Origin: Paucimonas sp.
GTDB taxonomy: Bacteria; Pseudomonadota; Gammaproteobacteria; Pseudomonadales; Pseudomonadaceae
Length of the DNA stretch: 64,000 nt
NCBI GenBank assembly: GCA_031253995.1
Contig: JAIRVG010000100.1
Coordinates: 1 to 64,000 of the forward strand
Direction of reading: 5' to 3'
Below are positions 45,552 to 54,733 of this stretch, in pieces. A model generated the notes under the pieces. It ran no database searches, was not told where the DNA came from, and worked only from the letters and a program-made list of their open reading frames with translations. The position numbers and the translations under genes are program-made. How positions within the stretch are numbered: position 1 is the first letter of the stretch; every line of letters starts with the position of its first letter.

Positions 45552-46325
45552 ATGACCACTGACGCACGCAACAGCACTGCCCTCCCCGCACTCATGGCGC
45601 TTTGTCTGGGCATCGGGGTGATGTTCAGCGTTACCACTCAAGCAGCCGAGGCATCGCAGACCATGACCAGCACGCCCGCCAGCGCAACCACCTTGTCGCG
45701 CCAGCAACAAACGATTCCCCTGATCGCCGCGTTCATGGCGACCAGCGACATGCCCAACCTCAACACCGCGCTCAATCAAGGGCTCGATGCTGGCCTGACC
45801 ATCAGCGAAACCCGGGAAATTTTGGTGCAGTTGTACGCCTACGTGGGCTTCCCGCGCAGCCTCAACGCCTTGAGCGAGCTGATGACGGTGGTGCAGGCGC
45901 GCAAACAGCGCGGTATCGAAGACGCGCCGGGGCGTGAGCCGAGCCGGGCAATTCCGGTCGGGGATGAGCTGCTGGCCGCCGGCACCGCGAATCAAACCAG
46001 GATCTCCGGCGCACCGGTCAAAGGCCCGGTGTTCGAGTTCGCTCCGGTGATCAACCGGTTCCTGCAAACCCACCTGTTCGGCGATATCTTCGAGCGCGAC
46101 AACCTCGACTGGCAAAGCCGCGAACTGGCGACCGTCGGGGCGCTGGCGGCAACGCCAGGGGTCGAGCCGCAATTGCGCTCGCACATGGCGGCGAGCCTGC
46201 GCGTCGGTCTGAGCACGGCACAGTTGCACGAGGTCGCGGAACTGCTGAAAAAACACGGCGATGCACAGACAGCTGAACGCGCCAACAACGCGTTGACCCA
46301 AGCCCTCGCGGCTTCGGGGAAATGA
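45552..46325 (+). CDS. Carboxymuconolactone decarboxylase-family protein, exported
   Basis: A 257-residue protein. The ATG at 45552 follows GGAG (45539-45542); an earlier GTG/ATG in frame is less well placed. It has an N-terminal signal peptide (about 1-30) and two CMD/AhpD-like helical repeats: TISETREILVQLYAYVGFPRS and the second around LATVGALAATPGVEPQL. It lacks a clear CxxC AhpD motif, so an AhpD-type peroxidase role is unlikely. These exported CMD proteins often sit with cupin and hydrolase genes as here. Confidence 0.8.
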   Translation: MTTDARNSTALPALMALCLGIGVMFSVTTQAAEASQTMTSTPASATTLSRQQQTIPLIAAFMATSDMPNLNTALNQGLDAGLTISETREILVQLYAYVGFPRSLNALSELMTVVQARKQRGIEDAPGREPSRAIPVGDELLAAGTANQTRISGAPVKGPVFEFAPVINRFLQTHLFGDIFERDNLDWQSRELATVGALAATPGVEPQLRSHMAASLRVGLSTAQLHEVAELLKKHGDAQTAERANNALTQALAASGK

Positions 46326-46326
46326 C

Positions 46327-46570
46327 ATGAAATCTGCAAAGTACCTGCTGGGCATCACGCTGTTGAGCCTGTTGGCGGCCTGCGCGAGCCACCTTGAAAA
46401 TGGCCCGGCTCTGGCGTGACGCGGTCAATCGCCACGGCGGTGATGTGCGACTGATCCACCTGCCGGAGATCGGCATTCACGGCAATACCCACTTCCCCAT
46501 GTCGGATCTGAACAACGTGCAGATCGCTGACCTGGTGGCGCAATTCCTCAAGGAAAACCAGCTGGACTGA
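46327..46570 (+). pseudogene. Internally deleted alpha/beta-hydrolase gene
   Basis: The first 30 codons encode a lipoprotein-type signal (MKSAKYLLGITLLSLLAACA) and then stop at about 46417. A second frame, shifted, encodes the C-terminal ~50 residues of a secreted alpha/beta hydrolase (VRLIHLPEIGIHGNTHFPMS, then DLNNVQIADL, with the catalytic His in NTHFP) ending at 46570. The intervening ~250 residues, including the nucleophile, have been lost by a deletion with frameshift. Confidence 0.7.
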
Positions 46571-46619
46571 CCCAGACACTTTTGCAACTGCCGCCCTTTT
46601 GATTGCTCAGGAGCTTCAC

Positions 46620-47672
46620 GTGAAAAACACTCTCAAAGCCACGTTCATGTCGGCATTGGTCGGCCTCTCGGCGGGCGAAGCCTTGGCCGCCGATTACAAG
46701 AAGAACCCGTTCACCCTCGCCTACGACGGCGCGATCAGCAAGAACGAACCGGGCAAGGTCAACATCCATCCGGTCAGCTACAAGCTCAACGGCCTGGATA
46801 TCGTCGCCAACGTATACACCCCGGCCAACTATGACGCGAAGAAGACCTACCCGAGCGTGGTCGTTGCACATCCCAATGGCGGTGTGAAAGAACAGGTCGC
46901 CGGCCTGTATGCCCAACGCCTGGCCGAACAGGGCTACATCACCATCACGGCCGATGCGGCGTATCAGGGGGGCAGCGGTGGTCAGCCACGCAGCATCGAT
47001 AAGCCGGCGTATCGCATCGAAGACATTCACGGCATGGCCGACTTCATCAGCCAGTTTGCCGGCGTCGATGACAAGCGCCTGGGCCTGCTCGGCATCTGTG
47101 GTGGCGGTGGTTATTCGTTGGCGGCAGCGCAAACCGACAAACGCTTCAAATCGCTGGCAACGGTGAGCATGTTCAACTCAGGAAGGGTACGTCGCAACGG
47201 CTACAACGACTCGCAAATGGACAGCATTCAGCAACGCCTGCAACAGGCGTCAGCAGCTCGGGCGCAAGAAGCGGCCGGCGGCGCGGTGCTGTATTCGGGC
47301 GATGCCAACCTCACCGACGAGCAGATTGCCAAACTGCCCTTCGAGCTGTATCGCCAAGGCTATGAGTACTACTGGAAGACCCACGCGCACCCGAACTCGA
47401 CCTTCAAGTACACCACCAGCAGCCTGGTCGACTTGATGCGTTTCGACGCCACTGACCATATCGAGCTGATCAACCAACCGTTGCTGATGATCGCCGGCAG
47501 CAAAGCCGACAGCCTGTACATGACGCAGGACGCCTTCCCCAAAGCCACCGGCACCACCGACAAGGAAGTGTTTATCCTCGACGGCGCGACGCACATCGAA
47601 ACCTATTGGGTGCCGCGTTATGTCGATGCCGCAATTGGCAAGCTGGCCGCGTTTTACGGCCGCACCTTGTAG
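46620..47672 (+). CDS. Exported alpha/beta-hydrolase (YcjY/dienelactone hydrolase-like)
   Basis: A 350-residue protein with a GTG start at 46620 and AGGAG upstream. The signal peptide is residues 1-23 (ends GEALAADY). The fold has VVVAHPNGGVKEQ (oxyanion loop), the elbow GICGGGGYS with Cys in the nucleophile place, Asp in IAGSKADSLY and His in DGATHIETYW. Cys nucleophiles occur in dienelactone hydrolases. It is the last enzyme of the decayed cluster; LysR follows 82 bases later. Confidence 0.8.
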   Translation: MKNTLKATFMSALVGLSAGEALAADYKKNPFTLAYDGAISKNEPGKVNIHPVSYKLNGLDIVANVYTPANYDAKKTYPSVVVAHPNGGVKEQVAGLYAQRLAEQGYITITADAAYQGGSGGQPRSIDKPAYRIEDIHGMADFISQFAGVDDKRLGLLGICGGGGYSLAAAQTDKRFKSLATVSMFNSGRVRRNGYNDSQMDSIQQRLQQASAARAQEAAGGAVLYSGDANLTDEQIAKLPFELYRQGYEYYWKTHAHPNSTFKYTTSSLVDLMRFDATDHIELINQPLLMIAGSKADSLYMTQDAFPKATGTTDKEVFILDGATHIETYWVPRYVDAAIGKLAAFYGRTL

Positions 47673-47754
47673 TCGACTCTCCTGGGTGTCGCGCATCCGT
47701 GTGCAACCTGCTTTCATGGATTAATCCCGCGCCCATCATGAGAGGCTATCATCA

Positions 47755-48648
47755 ATGTCCCGCGCCAATCTCAACGACCTGCAAGCCTTCGTGGTCATCA
47801 CCCGCGAAGGCAGTTTCACCCGCGCGGCCGCCCAGCTTGGCGTCTCGCAGTCGGCGCTGAGCCACACCATGCGTGCGCTGGAAAGCCGACTGGGCGTGCG
47901 CCTGCTGACACGTACCACACGCAGCGTTTCGCCGACCGAGGCCGGTCAGCGGCTGTATCAGTCGATGGCGCCGCGGTTCGATGAGATCGAGCTCGAACTG
48001 GCCGCAGTCAGCGAGTTTCGTGACACCCCGGCAGGCAATGTGCGGATTCAGGCATCCGAACATGCCGCCAACAATATCCTGTGGCCCAAGCTGTTGAAGG
48101 TGCTTCCCGACTATCCGGACATCAAGGTCGAAATCACCGTCGACTACGCCCTCTCCGACATCGTCGCGCAACGCTATGACGCCGGTGTACGCCTGGGAGA
48201 TCAGGTGGCCAAGGACATGATCGCCGTTCCTATCGGGCCACCCTTGCGCATAGCGGTCGTGGGCTCACCCGAGTATTTCAGACAGCGGCCGGTGCCGAAG
48301 GAGCCCGGTGATCTGGCCGGGCAAAACTGCATCAATCTGCGCCTTCCCACCCATGGCAGCCTGATGCAATGGGATTTTGAAAAGGATGGTCACGAACTGA
48401 AGGCCCGTGTCGAAGGGCAATGGACGTTCAACAGCAGCCTGCCGATCCTGCGCGCGGCCATGGCGGGATGTGGCCTGGGTTTCCTGCCGGAGGACATGGT
48501 GGAGAAGGCGCTGGCCGACGGCAGCCTTGTGCGGGTGTTGGAAGATTGGTGCCAACCCTTTGCCGGCTACCATCTCTACTATCCCAATCGCCGTGAACAT
48601 TCATCAGCGTTTGGCGTTGTGGTTGACGCGTTACGCTACAAGCGCTGA
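47755..48648 (+). CDS. LysR-type transcriptional regulator
   Basis: A 297-residue regulator with an N-terminal winged HTH (FVVITREGSFTRAAAQLGVS, QSALSHTMRALESRLG) and a LysR substrate-binding domain from about residue 90. It belongs to the group common near aldo-keto reductase and hydrolase genes. It lies in the same direction as the cluster and probably controls it, although LysR genes are more often divergent from their targets. Confidence 0.9.
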   Translation: MSRANLNDLQAFVVITREGSFTRAAAQLGVSQSALSHTMRALESRLGVRLLTRTTRSVSPTEAGQRLYQSMAPRFDEIELELAAVSEFRDTPAGNVRIQASEHAANNILWPKLLKVLPDYPDIKVEITVDYALSDIVAQRYDAGVRLGDQVAKDMIAVPIGPPLRIAVVGSPEYFRQRPVPKEPGDLAGQNCINLRLPTHGSLMQWDFEKDGHELKARVEGQWTFNSSLPILRAAMAGCGLGFLPEDMVEKALADGSLVRVLEDWCQPFAGYHLYYPNRREHSSAFGVVVDALRYKR

Positions 48649-48803
48649 GTCGTCGACCGTCAAGATGATCGCGGGTGAACCCGCACACAAGGATACGCAT
48701 TGGCCGGAAGTTCGGTGGCTCGACCATGAGGATGACGATTGACATCCAATTTGGATGACGAATAACATCCAGCCCATCGCCCACCCACACAGGACCGCGA
48801 TCC

Positions 48804-49403
48804 ATGCACCTCCAATCCGTCTTCGACTACCTCAGCCCCTACGCCTACCTCGCCAACACCCGCCTCCCCGGCCTGGACCACCCCGTCGACTACCTGCCCA
48901 TCGACATCCTCGCGGTGATGAAGCAAGTCGGTAACCAACCCTCCCCAGCCTGCCCGCCCAAGCTCAAGTACTCCGGCATCGACGCCACCCGCTGGGCCGC
49001 GCTGTACCAGGTGCCGTTCGCCCCCAATGGCGCCCTGTTCCAGGCAATTCGCGCAGGCCATCTCGACAGCGCCATGCTGATCCGCGCCGCCATCGCCGCA
49101 CAGCAAACCGGCGTATTCGAAACCTTCCACCCCGCCCTGTTCGCCGCGGTCTGGGCCAGCACCATCGACCTCACCAACAGCGAAGCCCGCAAAGACTTCC
49201 TGCAAACCCTGAACATCGACACCGACCTCTGGCACCTCGCCGACACCCCGGCCATCCGCGCCCAACTGGCCGCCAACAACGCCCAGGCCGTCGAAAAAGG
49301 CGTCTTCGGCGTGCCCACCTTCTTCTGCAACGACGAAATGTTCTTCGGCAACGACCGCCTCGACTTCGTCCGCGCCGCCCTCAACCAGGCAAAAGGAGTT
49401 TGA
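48804..49403 (+). CDS. DsbA-fold 2-hydroxychromene-2-carboxylate isomerase-like protein
   Basis: A 199-residue protein of the HCCA isomerase/kappa-GST family. The N-terminal FDYLSPYAYLANTRL carries the Ser-Pro pair that binds glutathione in this family. A helical insertion follows, then GVFGVPTFFCNDEMFFGNDRLD. It could act on a chromene or another glutathione adduct. A partial REP-like sequence lies upstream near 48668. The SDR gene begins three bases after its stop. Confidence 0.85.
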   Translation: MHLQSVFDYLSPYAYLANTRLPGLDHPVDYLPIDILAVMKQVGNQPSPACPPKLKYSGIDATRWAALYQVPFAPNGALFQAIRAGHLDSAMLIRAAIAAQQTGVFETFHPALFAAVWASTIDLTNSEARKDFLQTLNIDTDLWHLADTPAIRAQLAANNAQAVEKGVFGVPTFFCNDEMFFGNDRLDFVRAALNQAKGV

Positions 49404-49405
49404 TC

Positions 49406-50110
49406 ATGACCACCAAGAAACTGGCCATCGTGACCGGCGTAGGCCCCGGAACCGGCGCTTCCATCGTTCGCCGCCTGGTCGCCGACGGCTACCGCGTGGC
49501 GATGCTCGCGCGCAACGCCGGGCGCCTGGCAGAACTGGCCAGCGAGCTGCCGGACACCCACGCCTTCCCGGTGGACGTCACCAACAGCGAACGCCTGGAA
49601 CAGACCCTCGACGATATCCACGCCCAACTCGGCCACGCCGACGTGCTGGTGCACAACGCCGTAGGCGCCACCTTCGGCAACTTCCAGGAAATCGACCCGC
49701 AGGCCCTGGAAACCAACTTCCACACCAATGTCATGGCCCTGCTCCATCTGGCCCGCAAGCTCTCGCCGGCCATGGTCGACAAGGGCCAGGGCGCGATCAT
49801 CGTCACCGGCAACACCTCGGCCCTGCGCGGCAAGGGCCATTTCGCCGGCTTCGCGCCAACCAAGGCGGCGCAGCGCATCCTCAGCGAGTCCATCGCCCGC
49901 GAGCTGGGACCGAAAGGCGTGCACGTGGCCTACCTGGTGATCGATGCGGTGATCGACGTGGAATGGACGCGCAAGATGCACCCGACCAAGCCAGACGAGT
50001 TCTTCATCCAGCCGGCAGACATCGCCGCCGAGGTCGCCCACCTGATCCAGCAACCCCGTAGCGCCTGGAGCTTCCTCAGCGAAGTGCGCCCCTACGGCGA
50101 GACCTGGTGA
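49406..50110 (+). CDS. Short-chain dehydrogenase/reductase, divergent active site
   Basis: A 234-residue SDR. The ATG at 49406 follows AAGGAG (49393-49398); a TTG at 49400 is less likely. It has a modified nucleotide motif TGVGPGTGASIV and the DVTNSE and HNAVGATFG motifs. The usual YxxxK is replaced by FAPTK, so the catalytic tyrosine is phenylalanine. Related SDRs with this change are common in proteobacteria, and their activity is uncertain. Adjacent to the HCCA-like isomerase, probably in the same transcript. Confidence 0.85.
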   Translation: MTTKKLAIVTGVGPGTGASIVRRLVADGYRVAMLARNAGRLAELASELPDTHAFPVDVTNSERLEQTLDDIHAQLGHADVLVHNAVGATFGNFQEIDPQALETNFHTNVMALLHLARKLSPAMVDKGQGAIIVTGNTSALRGKGHFAGFAPTKAAQRILSESIARELGPKGVHVAYLVIDAVIDVEWTRKMHPTKPDEFFIQPADIAAEVAHLIQQPRSAWSFLSEVRPYGETW

Positions 50111-50176
50111 GCTGAACCGCGTCCGGGGACCGGGTGCTATCATCCGCGCCCGGACCACGCCACGAGGACAGCAACC

Positions 50177-50740
50177 ATGGGCCATTCCCAAGCCAGCAAG
50201 CAGAACACCCACGAGCGCATCGTCAATCTGGCGGCGGAGCGCTTCTGCGAGCTGGGCCTCGACGGCCTGAGCATTGCCAACCTGATGAAGGAAGCCGGCC
50301 TGACCCACGGCGGCTTCTACAAGCATTTCGACTCCCGCGACCAACTGGTGGCCGAGGCGCTGGACGCGGCGTTCAAGCGCTCGGAAAACCCGGAGAAACT
50401 GGCCCGACACAGCTTCCAGGCCATGGTCGGCGACTACCTCAGCCCCGAGCACCGCGACGGCGTCGGCACGGGCTGCGCGGTGGGTGCGCTGGTCAGCGAT
50501 ATCGGCCGGGTCGAGGGCGAGGCCCGCGAGCTGTACACGCGCAAGCTGCGCGGCAACTTCAAGGGCATCGCCGCGCTGCTCGGCGGTAGCGAGGGCGAGA
50601 AGCGCAAGGAGGCCATCGTTGCCTTCAGCGCCATGGTCGGCGCCCTCGGCCTGGCGCGGGCCACGGGCGATGACGAGCTGTCGCGGGAAATCCTCGCCAC
50701 CGTGCAGGCGTTCCTGCTGGACAGCTTCGGCGAAGACTGA
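50177..50740 (+). CDS. TetR-family regulator
   Basis: A 187-residue repressor-type protein. The HTH (LSIANLMKEAGLTHGGFYKHF) lies at about 33-53 and a ligand-binding helical domain follows. The HGGFYKHF form is typical of TetR regulators of SDR and stress genes. It is preceded by GAGGAC and sits between the SDR and monooxygenase genes, so either or both may be targets. Confidence 0.88.
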   Translation: MGHSQASKQNTHERIVNLAAERFCELGLDGLSIANLMKEAGLTHGGFYKHFDSRDQLVAEALDAAFKRSENPEKLARHSFQAMVGDYLSPEHRDGVGTGCAVGALVSDIGRVEGEARELYTRKLRGNFKGIAALLGGSEGEKRKEAIVAFSAMVGALGLARATGDDELSREILATVQAFLLDSFGED

Positions 50741-50784
50741 CGCCCCCCTCTACACTCTCCTGACCATCACCGGGAGAGCGTGGC

Positions 50785-52308
50785 ATGAATGACACCGAAG
50801 TCCTGATCGTCGGCGCCGGCCCAACGGGCCTGGTCCTGGCACTGTGGTTGAGCAAGCTGGGCGTGCGCCTGCGGATCGTCGACAAGGCCGCAGGGCCCGG
50901 CACCACCTCCCGGGCCCTGGCGGTCCAGGCTCGGACCCTTGAGCTGTATCGGCAACTGGACCTGGCCGACGCGGTGGTCGAACGCGGCCATCAGGTGCCG
51001 GCGGCCAATCTCTGGGTCCGCGGCCAGCCGGCAGCCAAGCTGAACCTGCAGAACATCGGCGCCGGCCTGACGCCCTACCCCTTCCTGGAAATCTTCCCGC
51101 AGGACGAACACGAGAAGCTGCTGATCGAGCGGCTGCAGGGCTTCGGCGTCAGCGTCGAATGGAACACCGAACTGCTGGAACTCCATCAGGACGCACAACA
51201 GACCCACGCCCGCCTGCGCCGGGCCGATGGCAGCGAGGAAGACTGCCTCACCGCCTATCTCGCCGGCTGCGACGGCGCCCGCTCGGCGGTGCGCAAGTCC
51301 CTCGACATCGGCTTTCCCGGCGGTACCTACCAGCAGGTGTTCTATGTCGCCGACGTGCAGGCCTCGGGGCCCGCGCTGGATGGCGAGCTGCATGTGGACC
51401 TCGACGACGCGGACTTCCTCGCCGTCTTCCCGCTGGCCGGCCAGGGCCGCGCGCGGCTGATCGGCACGGTGCGCGACGAGCGTGCGGAACACCCGGAGAA
51501 CCTGCGTTTCGAGGATGTCAGCAGCCGTGCCATCGAGCACATGAAGGTGCAGGTGGAACAGGTCAACTGGTTCTCCACCTACCGCGTGCATCACCGCGTG
51601 GCCGAGCATTTCCGCCGCCAGCGCGTGTTCCTGCTGGGGGACGCGGCCCATGTGCACAGCCCGGCCGGCGGCCAGGGCATGAACACCGGCATCGGCGATG
51701 CCATCAACCTGGCGTGGAAACTGGCCAGCGTGCTGCACGGCAAGGCCAACGACGAGTTGCTGGCCAGCTACGAGATCGAGCGCAAGGCCTTCGCCGAGCG
51801 GCTGGTATCGACCACCGACCAGGTGTTCAACTTCGTCAGCGCCAACGGGCGTATCGCCAACCTGCTGCGCACGCGACTGGCACCGGTGCTGCTGTCACGG
51901 CTGGTGGCGCTGGGCTCGGTGCGTTCGTTCATGTTCCGCACGATTTCGCAGATCGGCCTCAACTACCGGCTGATGCCGCTGAGCTTCGGCACGGCGGGCC
52001 ACGTGCATGGCGGCGATCGCCTGCCCTGGGCCCACGATGAAGCGGCGGACAATTTCGCCGAACTGGCAAACCCTTGCTGGCAAGTGCATGTGTACGGCCT
52101 GGCCGGCAAGGACCTTACCGGCTGGTGCGCTGCGCGGAAGATCCCGTTGCAGGAATTCGCCTGGAGCCCGGCCCATGAAGCCGCCGGGCTGGCGCGCAAC
52201 GCCTTCTACCTGATCCGCCCGGACGGCTACGTGGCGCTGGCCGAGCCCTCCTCCTCCACCGCGGCGCTGGAGCGTTACTTCACCGAACGTTCGCTCAGAC
52301 CCTGCTGA
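50785..52308 (+). CDS. FAD-dependent aromatic monooxygenase
   Basis: A 507-residue class A flavin monooxygenase. The FAD GxGxxG motif is VGAGPTGL (about 9-16), the DG motif GCDGARSAVRK (about 160) and the GD motif LLGDAAHVHSPAGGQGMN (about 284). The C-terminal ~130 residues form the thioredoxin-like domain of phenol-hydroxylase-type members. Substrate unknown. Its 3' end overlaps the convergent MFS gene by 34 bases. Confidence 0.88.
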   Translation: MNDTEVLIVGAGPTGLVLALWLSKLGVRLRIVDKAAGPGTTSRALAVQARTLELYRQLDLADAVVERGHQVPAANLWVRGQPAAKLNLQNIGAGLTPYPFLEIFPQDEHEKLLIERLQGFGVSVEWNTELLELHQDAQQTHARLRRADGSEEDCLTAYLAGCDGARSAVRKSLDIGFPGGTYQQVFYVADVQASGPALDGELHVDLDDADFLAVFPLAGQGRARLIGTVRDERAEHPENLRFEDVSSRAIEHMKVQVEQVNWFSTYRVHHRVAEHFRRQRVFLLGDAAHVHSPAGGQGMNTGIGDAINLAWKLASVLHGKANDELLASYEIERKAFAERLVSTTDQVFNFVSANGRIANLLRTRLAPVLLSRLVALGSVRSFMFRTISQIGLNYRLMPLSFGTAGHVHGGDRLPWAHDEAADNFAELANPCWQVHVYGLAGKDLTGWCAARKIPLQEFAWSPAHEAAGLARNAFYLIRPDGYVALAEPSSSTAALERYFTERSLRPC

Positions 52309-53477
52309 ACGCCGAAGTAGCGCCAGGACGCATACAGGCACAACAACAGGCCGGCCACCGCCAGCACGCCGCCAACGCTGCCGATGTGGCCCAGGCCGAC
52401 CTGGCTGACCACGATGCTGCCCAGAAGCGCCCCACCGCCGATACCGACGTTGAACAGGCCGGAAAACATGGCCATGGCGACGTCGGTGGCATCCGATGCC
52501 AATTGCAGCACTTTCGACTGCAAGGCCAGGCTGAAGCACATGATGGCCATGCCCCACAGCGCGCTCATGGCGCAGAGCAGCCAGGGCACCCCGGCCAGCG
52601 GCAGCAGCGCCAGCAGGCACACCGCCAAAGCGGCAATCGAGGCGGTCAGGAAGCCCTGGGGGAAACGTTCGCTGAAGTGACTGAAGAGAATCGACCCGAA
52701 GATCCCCGCGCCGCCGAAGACCAGCAGGAGGATGGTGGTCATTTCGCTGCTCATGGCCGCCACTTCCTGGGTGAACGGCTCGATGTAGCTGTAGCCGGTG
52801 AACTGCGCGGTGATCACCAGCACCACCAGGGCGTACACCGACATCAGCGCCGGCCGCTTGAGCAGGATCGGCAGGCTGCGCAGCGAGCCCGAGTTCTGGC
52901 TCGGCAGCAGCGGCAGCGAGCGCAGCAGCCAGAGCAGGGTCGCCACCGCGACCACGGCAATGCCGAAGAAGGTAGTACGCCAGCCTAGCGCTTCCCCTAC
53001 CACCCGCCCCAGTGGAATGCCCAGCACCATCGCCAGCGTGGTCCCGGTGGCCAGCAGGCCGAGGGCCTTGGCCTGCTGGCCCGGCGGCGCCACGCGGACC
53101 GCCAGCGAGGCGGTGATCGACCAGAACACCGCATGGGACAGGGCAATCCCCACGCGACTGAGCAGCAGCATGCCGAAGCTGTTGGCCAGCCCGGAAAGCA
53201 CATGACTGAGGGTGAACAGCACGAACAGGCCGCCCAGCAGGCGACGGCGCTCGATATTGCGGGTCAGCAGCATCATCGGCAGCGAGGTCAGCGACACCAC
53301 CCAGGCATACACCGTGAGCATCAGCCCGACCTGCGAGCTGGGCATGTCGAAGCTGCGCCCGATATCGCTGAGCAGCGCCACCGGGACGAATTCGGTGGTG
53401 TTGAAGATGAAGGCGCCCAGCGCCAGGGCGAAAACACTGAGCCAGCTTCCGTTGCGGGGTTCGGCGGGGCTATTCAT
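52275..53477 (-). CDS. MFS efflux transporter (SotB/sugar-efflux type)
   Basis: A 400-residue, twelve-helix major facilitator. The ATG at 53477 begins MNSPAEPRNG, then FALALGAFIFNTTEFVPVAL (TM1), the GIALSHAVFWSITASLAVRV segment and GIPLGRVVGEALGWR, all typical of the AraJ/SotB drug:H+ antiporter group. AGGAG lies about 13 bases upstream, so the exact start is uncertain. Convergent with the monooxygenase. Confidence 0.88.
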   Translation of the reverse strand: MNSPAEPRNGSWLSVFALALGAFIFNTTEFVPVALLSDIGRSFDMPSSQVGLMLTVYAWVVSLTSLPMMLLTRNIERRRLLGGLFVLFTLSHVLSGLANSFGMLLLSRVGIALSHAVFWSITASLAVRVAPPGQQAKALGLLATGTTLAMVLGIPLGRVVGEALGWRTTFFGIAVVAVATLLWLLRSLPLLPSQNSGSLRSLPILLKRPALMSVYALVVLVITAQFTGYSYIEPFTQEVAAMSSEMTTILLLVFGGAGIFGSILFSHFSERFPQGFLTASIAALAVCLLALLPLAGVPWLLCAMSALWGMAIMCFSLALQSKVLQLASDATDVAMAMFSGLFNVGIGGGALLGSIVVSQVGLGHIGSVGGVLAVAGLLLCLYASWRYFGVQQGLSERSVK

Positions 53478-53852
53478 GCGGTGGACAAGGCTCCTGGATG
53501 CGGACAAATCGCGGACGTGACAAAGGCATCCATGAACCCGGGGTTCGGATGTGCCATGCGGTTGTTGTAGGAATGGGTGCGGCCGAGTCTACGTGAGGCA
53601 ATCCCTTGTCGCAAACGCTTGCCGAGCACATTTGCATGAGCACGGAAAATCAGGCGCCAGAATCCCGTCAAAAACCTGACTTGAACTTCCGATCAACTGC
53701 ATCACGTGCTCCAAGCCCGTGCCAGAGCGGGCGAAACAAGTTACAAATATCTTGAAACAACTAAGGTGGTGGCATTTTGACGGGATGGCAAATTGCTGCG
53801 CTATACATGAAAAAAAGTTCATTTTCTTGACGCAACCTGCCCCGGAGGCCCT
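53478..53852. other. Divergent intergenic region
   Basis: About 375 bases between the MFS gene and the GNAT-like gene. It is markedly AT-richer from 53660 to 53830 and so likely holds both promoters. CGGAGG at 53843-53848 is the ribosome binding site for the next gene. No gene is visible. Confidence 0.4.
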
Positions 53853-54545
53853 ATGCGCGCACTGTCCACCCTGATCGCCCGAATCCGTCGCAAGGGAATG
53901 CGCCGCACCTTCGCCACCCTGTGGCAGCGTCATGTGTTTTTCCACTGGGAGCTGCTGTGGATGGAGCGTGACCTGGTCACGCCGGTGGGGCCGCACACGC
54001 TCAGGGACCATCCGCCGGTGCGCCTGGTGACGATCACCGAGGCCAATGCCAGCGCCTTCGCCCGGCATTTCGGCGACCGGGTCGAGACCATGCGCGAGCT
54101 GGCCCGCGAGGGGCATGTCGGGCACATGTACCTGGACGAGGCCGGTGATGCGATAGCGTTCATCTGGGCCAGTACCCGGGACTATCACGACCGGCATTAC
54201 TACGGCTGCACCTTTGCGGTGGCGGCCGGGGATTTCTTCGAATTCGGTGGCGAGATGATCCCGGCCTACTTCGGCAGCCGGTTGTCGGTGGATGCCCAGG
54301 TCAACCTGTGGAACACCATGACCGACTATGGCTGCACCCGGGTGGTGGACGTGGTGGAGACACACAACGTGCCGGCGCTGAAGCTGCACCTGCGCATGGG
54401 CTATCACGAACAGGGCCGCGTGGTGCATGTGTATGGGTTGTTCGGGCGCTGGAAGCTGTTTCGCGAGAGCCGCTACGAAGGGTCGCGGGTCGCACCACTG
54501 TGCCAGCCGCGGGTTGCAGCGGTGGCGAAGGCCGAGATGGCTTGA
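53853..54545 (+). CDS. GNAT-like acetyltransferase domain protein
   Basis: A 230-residue protein with a basic N-terminus. A GNAT-like core spans about 90-200: GHMYLDEAGDAIAFIW strand pair, then VVDVVETHNVPALKLHLRMG and YHEQGRVVHVYGLFG, where the N-x-P-x-L-x-L-x-x-x-x-G-Y-x-x-x-G pattern matches motifs A/B of GNAT proteins. The classic Q/RxxGxG/A loop is not clear. Substrate unknown. Confidence 0.65.
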   Translation: MRALSTLIARIRRKGMRRTFATLWQRHVFFHWELLWMERDLVTPVGPHTLRDHPPVRLVTITEANASAFARHFGDRVETMRELAREGHVGHMYLDEAGDAIAFIWASTRDYHDRHYYGCTFAVAAGDFFEFGGEMIPAYFGSRLSVDAQVNLWNTMTDYGCTRVVDVVETHNVPALKLHLRMGYHEQGRVVHVYGLFGRWKLFRESRYEGSRVAPLCQPRVAAVAKAEMA

Positions 54546-54593
54546 TGCATGAATTGCGGCCGCTGCGCGCCCGTTCGCAAGCAAGCCACCTCC

Positions 54594-54640
54594 TTGTGGG
54601 AGCGTGGCTTGCCCGCGAAGGACCGCAACGCGGTCCCTGC
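54594..54640. repeat. REP sequence with adjoining hairpin
   Basis: TTGTGGGAGCGTGGCTTGCC (from 54594) continuing to CGCGAAGG, followed by the hairpin GACCGCAACGCGGTC near 54622. Likely terminates the GNAT-like gene. Confidence 0.65.
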
Positions 54641-54688
54641 CCATCTCACCTGCATCGACTAGCGCCCTCTACCGAAACCTTTTGTCAT

Positions 54689-54715
54689 AAGTGATAATGA
54701 TTCAACTTATCACTT
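54689..54715 (+). promoter_or_regulatory. Fur box upstream of the ECF sigma factor gene
   Basis: AAGTGATAA (54689-54697) and its perfect inverse TTATCACTT (54707-54715), with GATAATGATT inside. It closely matches the Fur consensus GATAATGATAATCATTATC and lies 19 bases before the sigma gene start, as expected for iron-repressed FecI-type factors. Confidence 0.8.
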
Positions 54716-54733
54716 GCGAAAGGAGGCGCTTGC

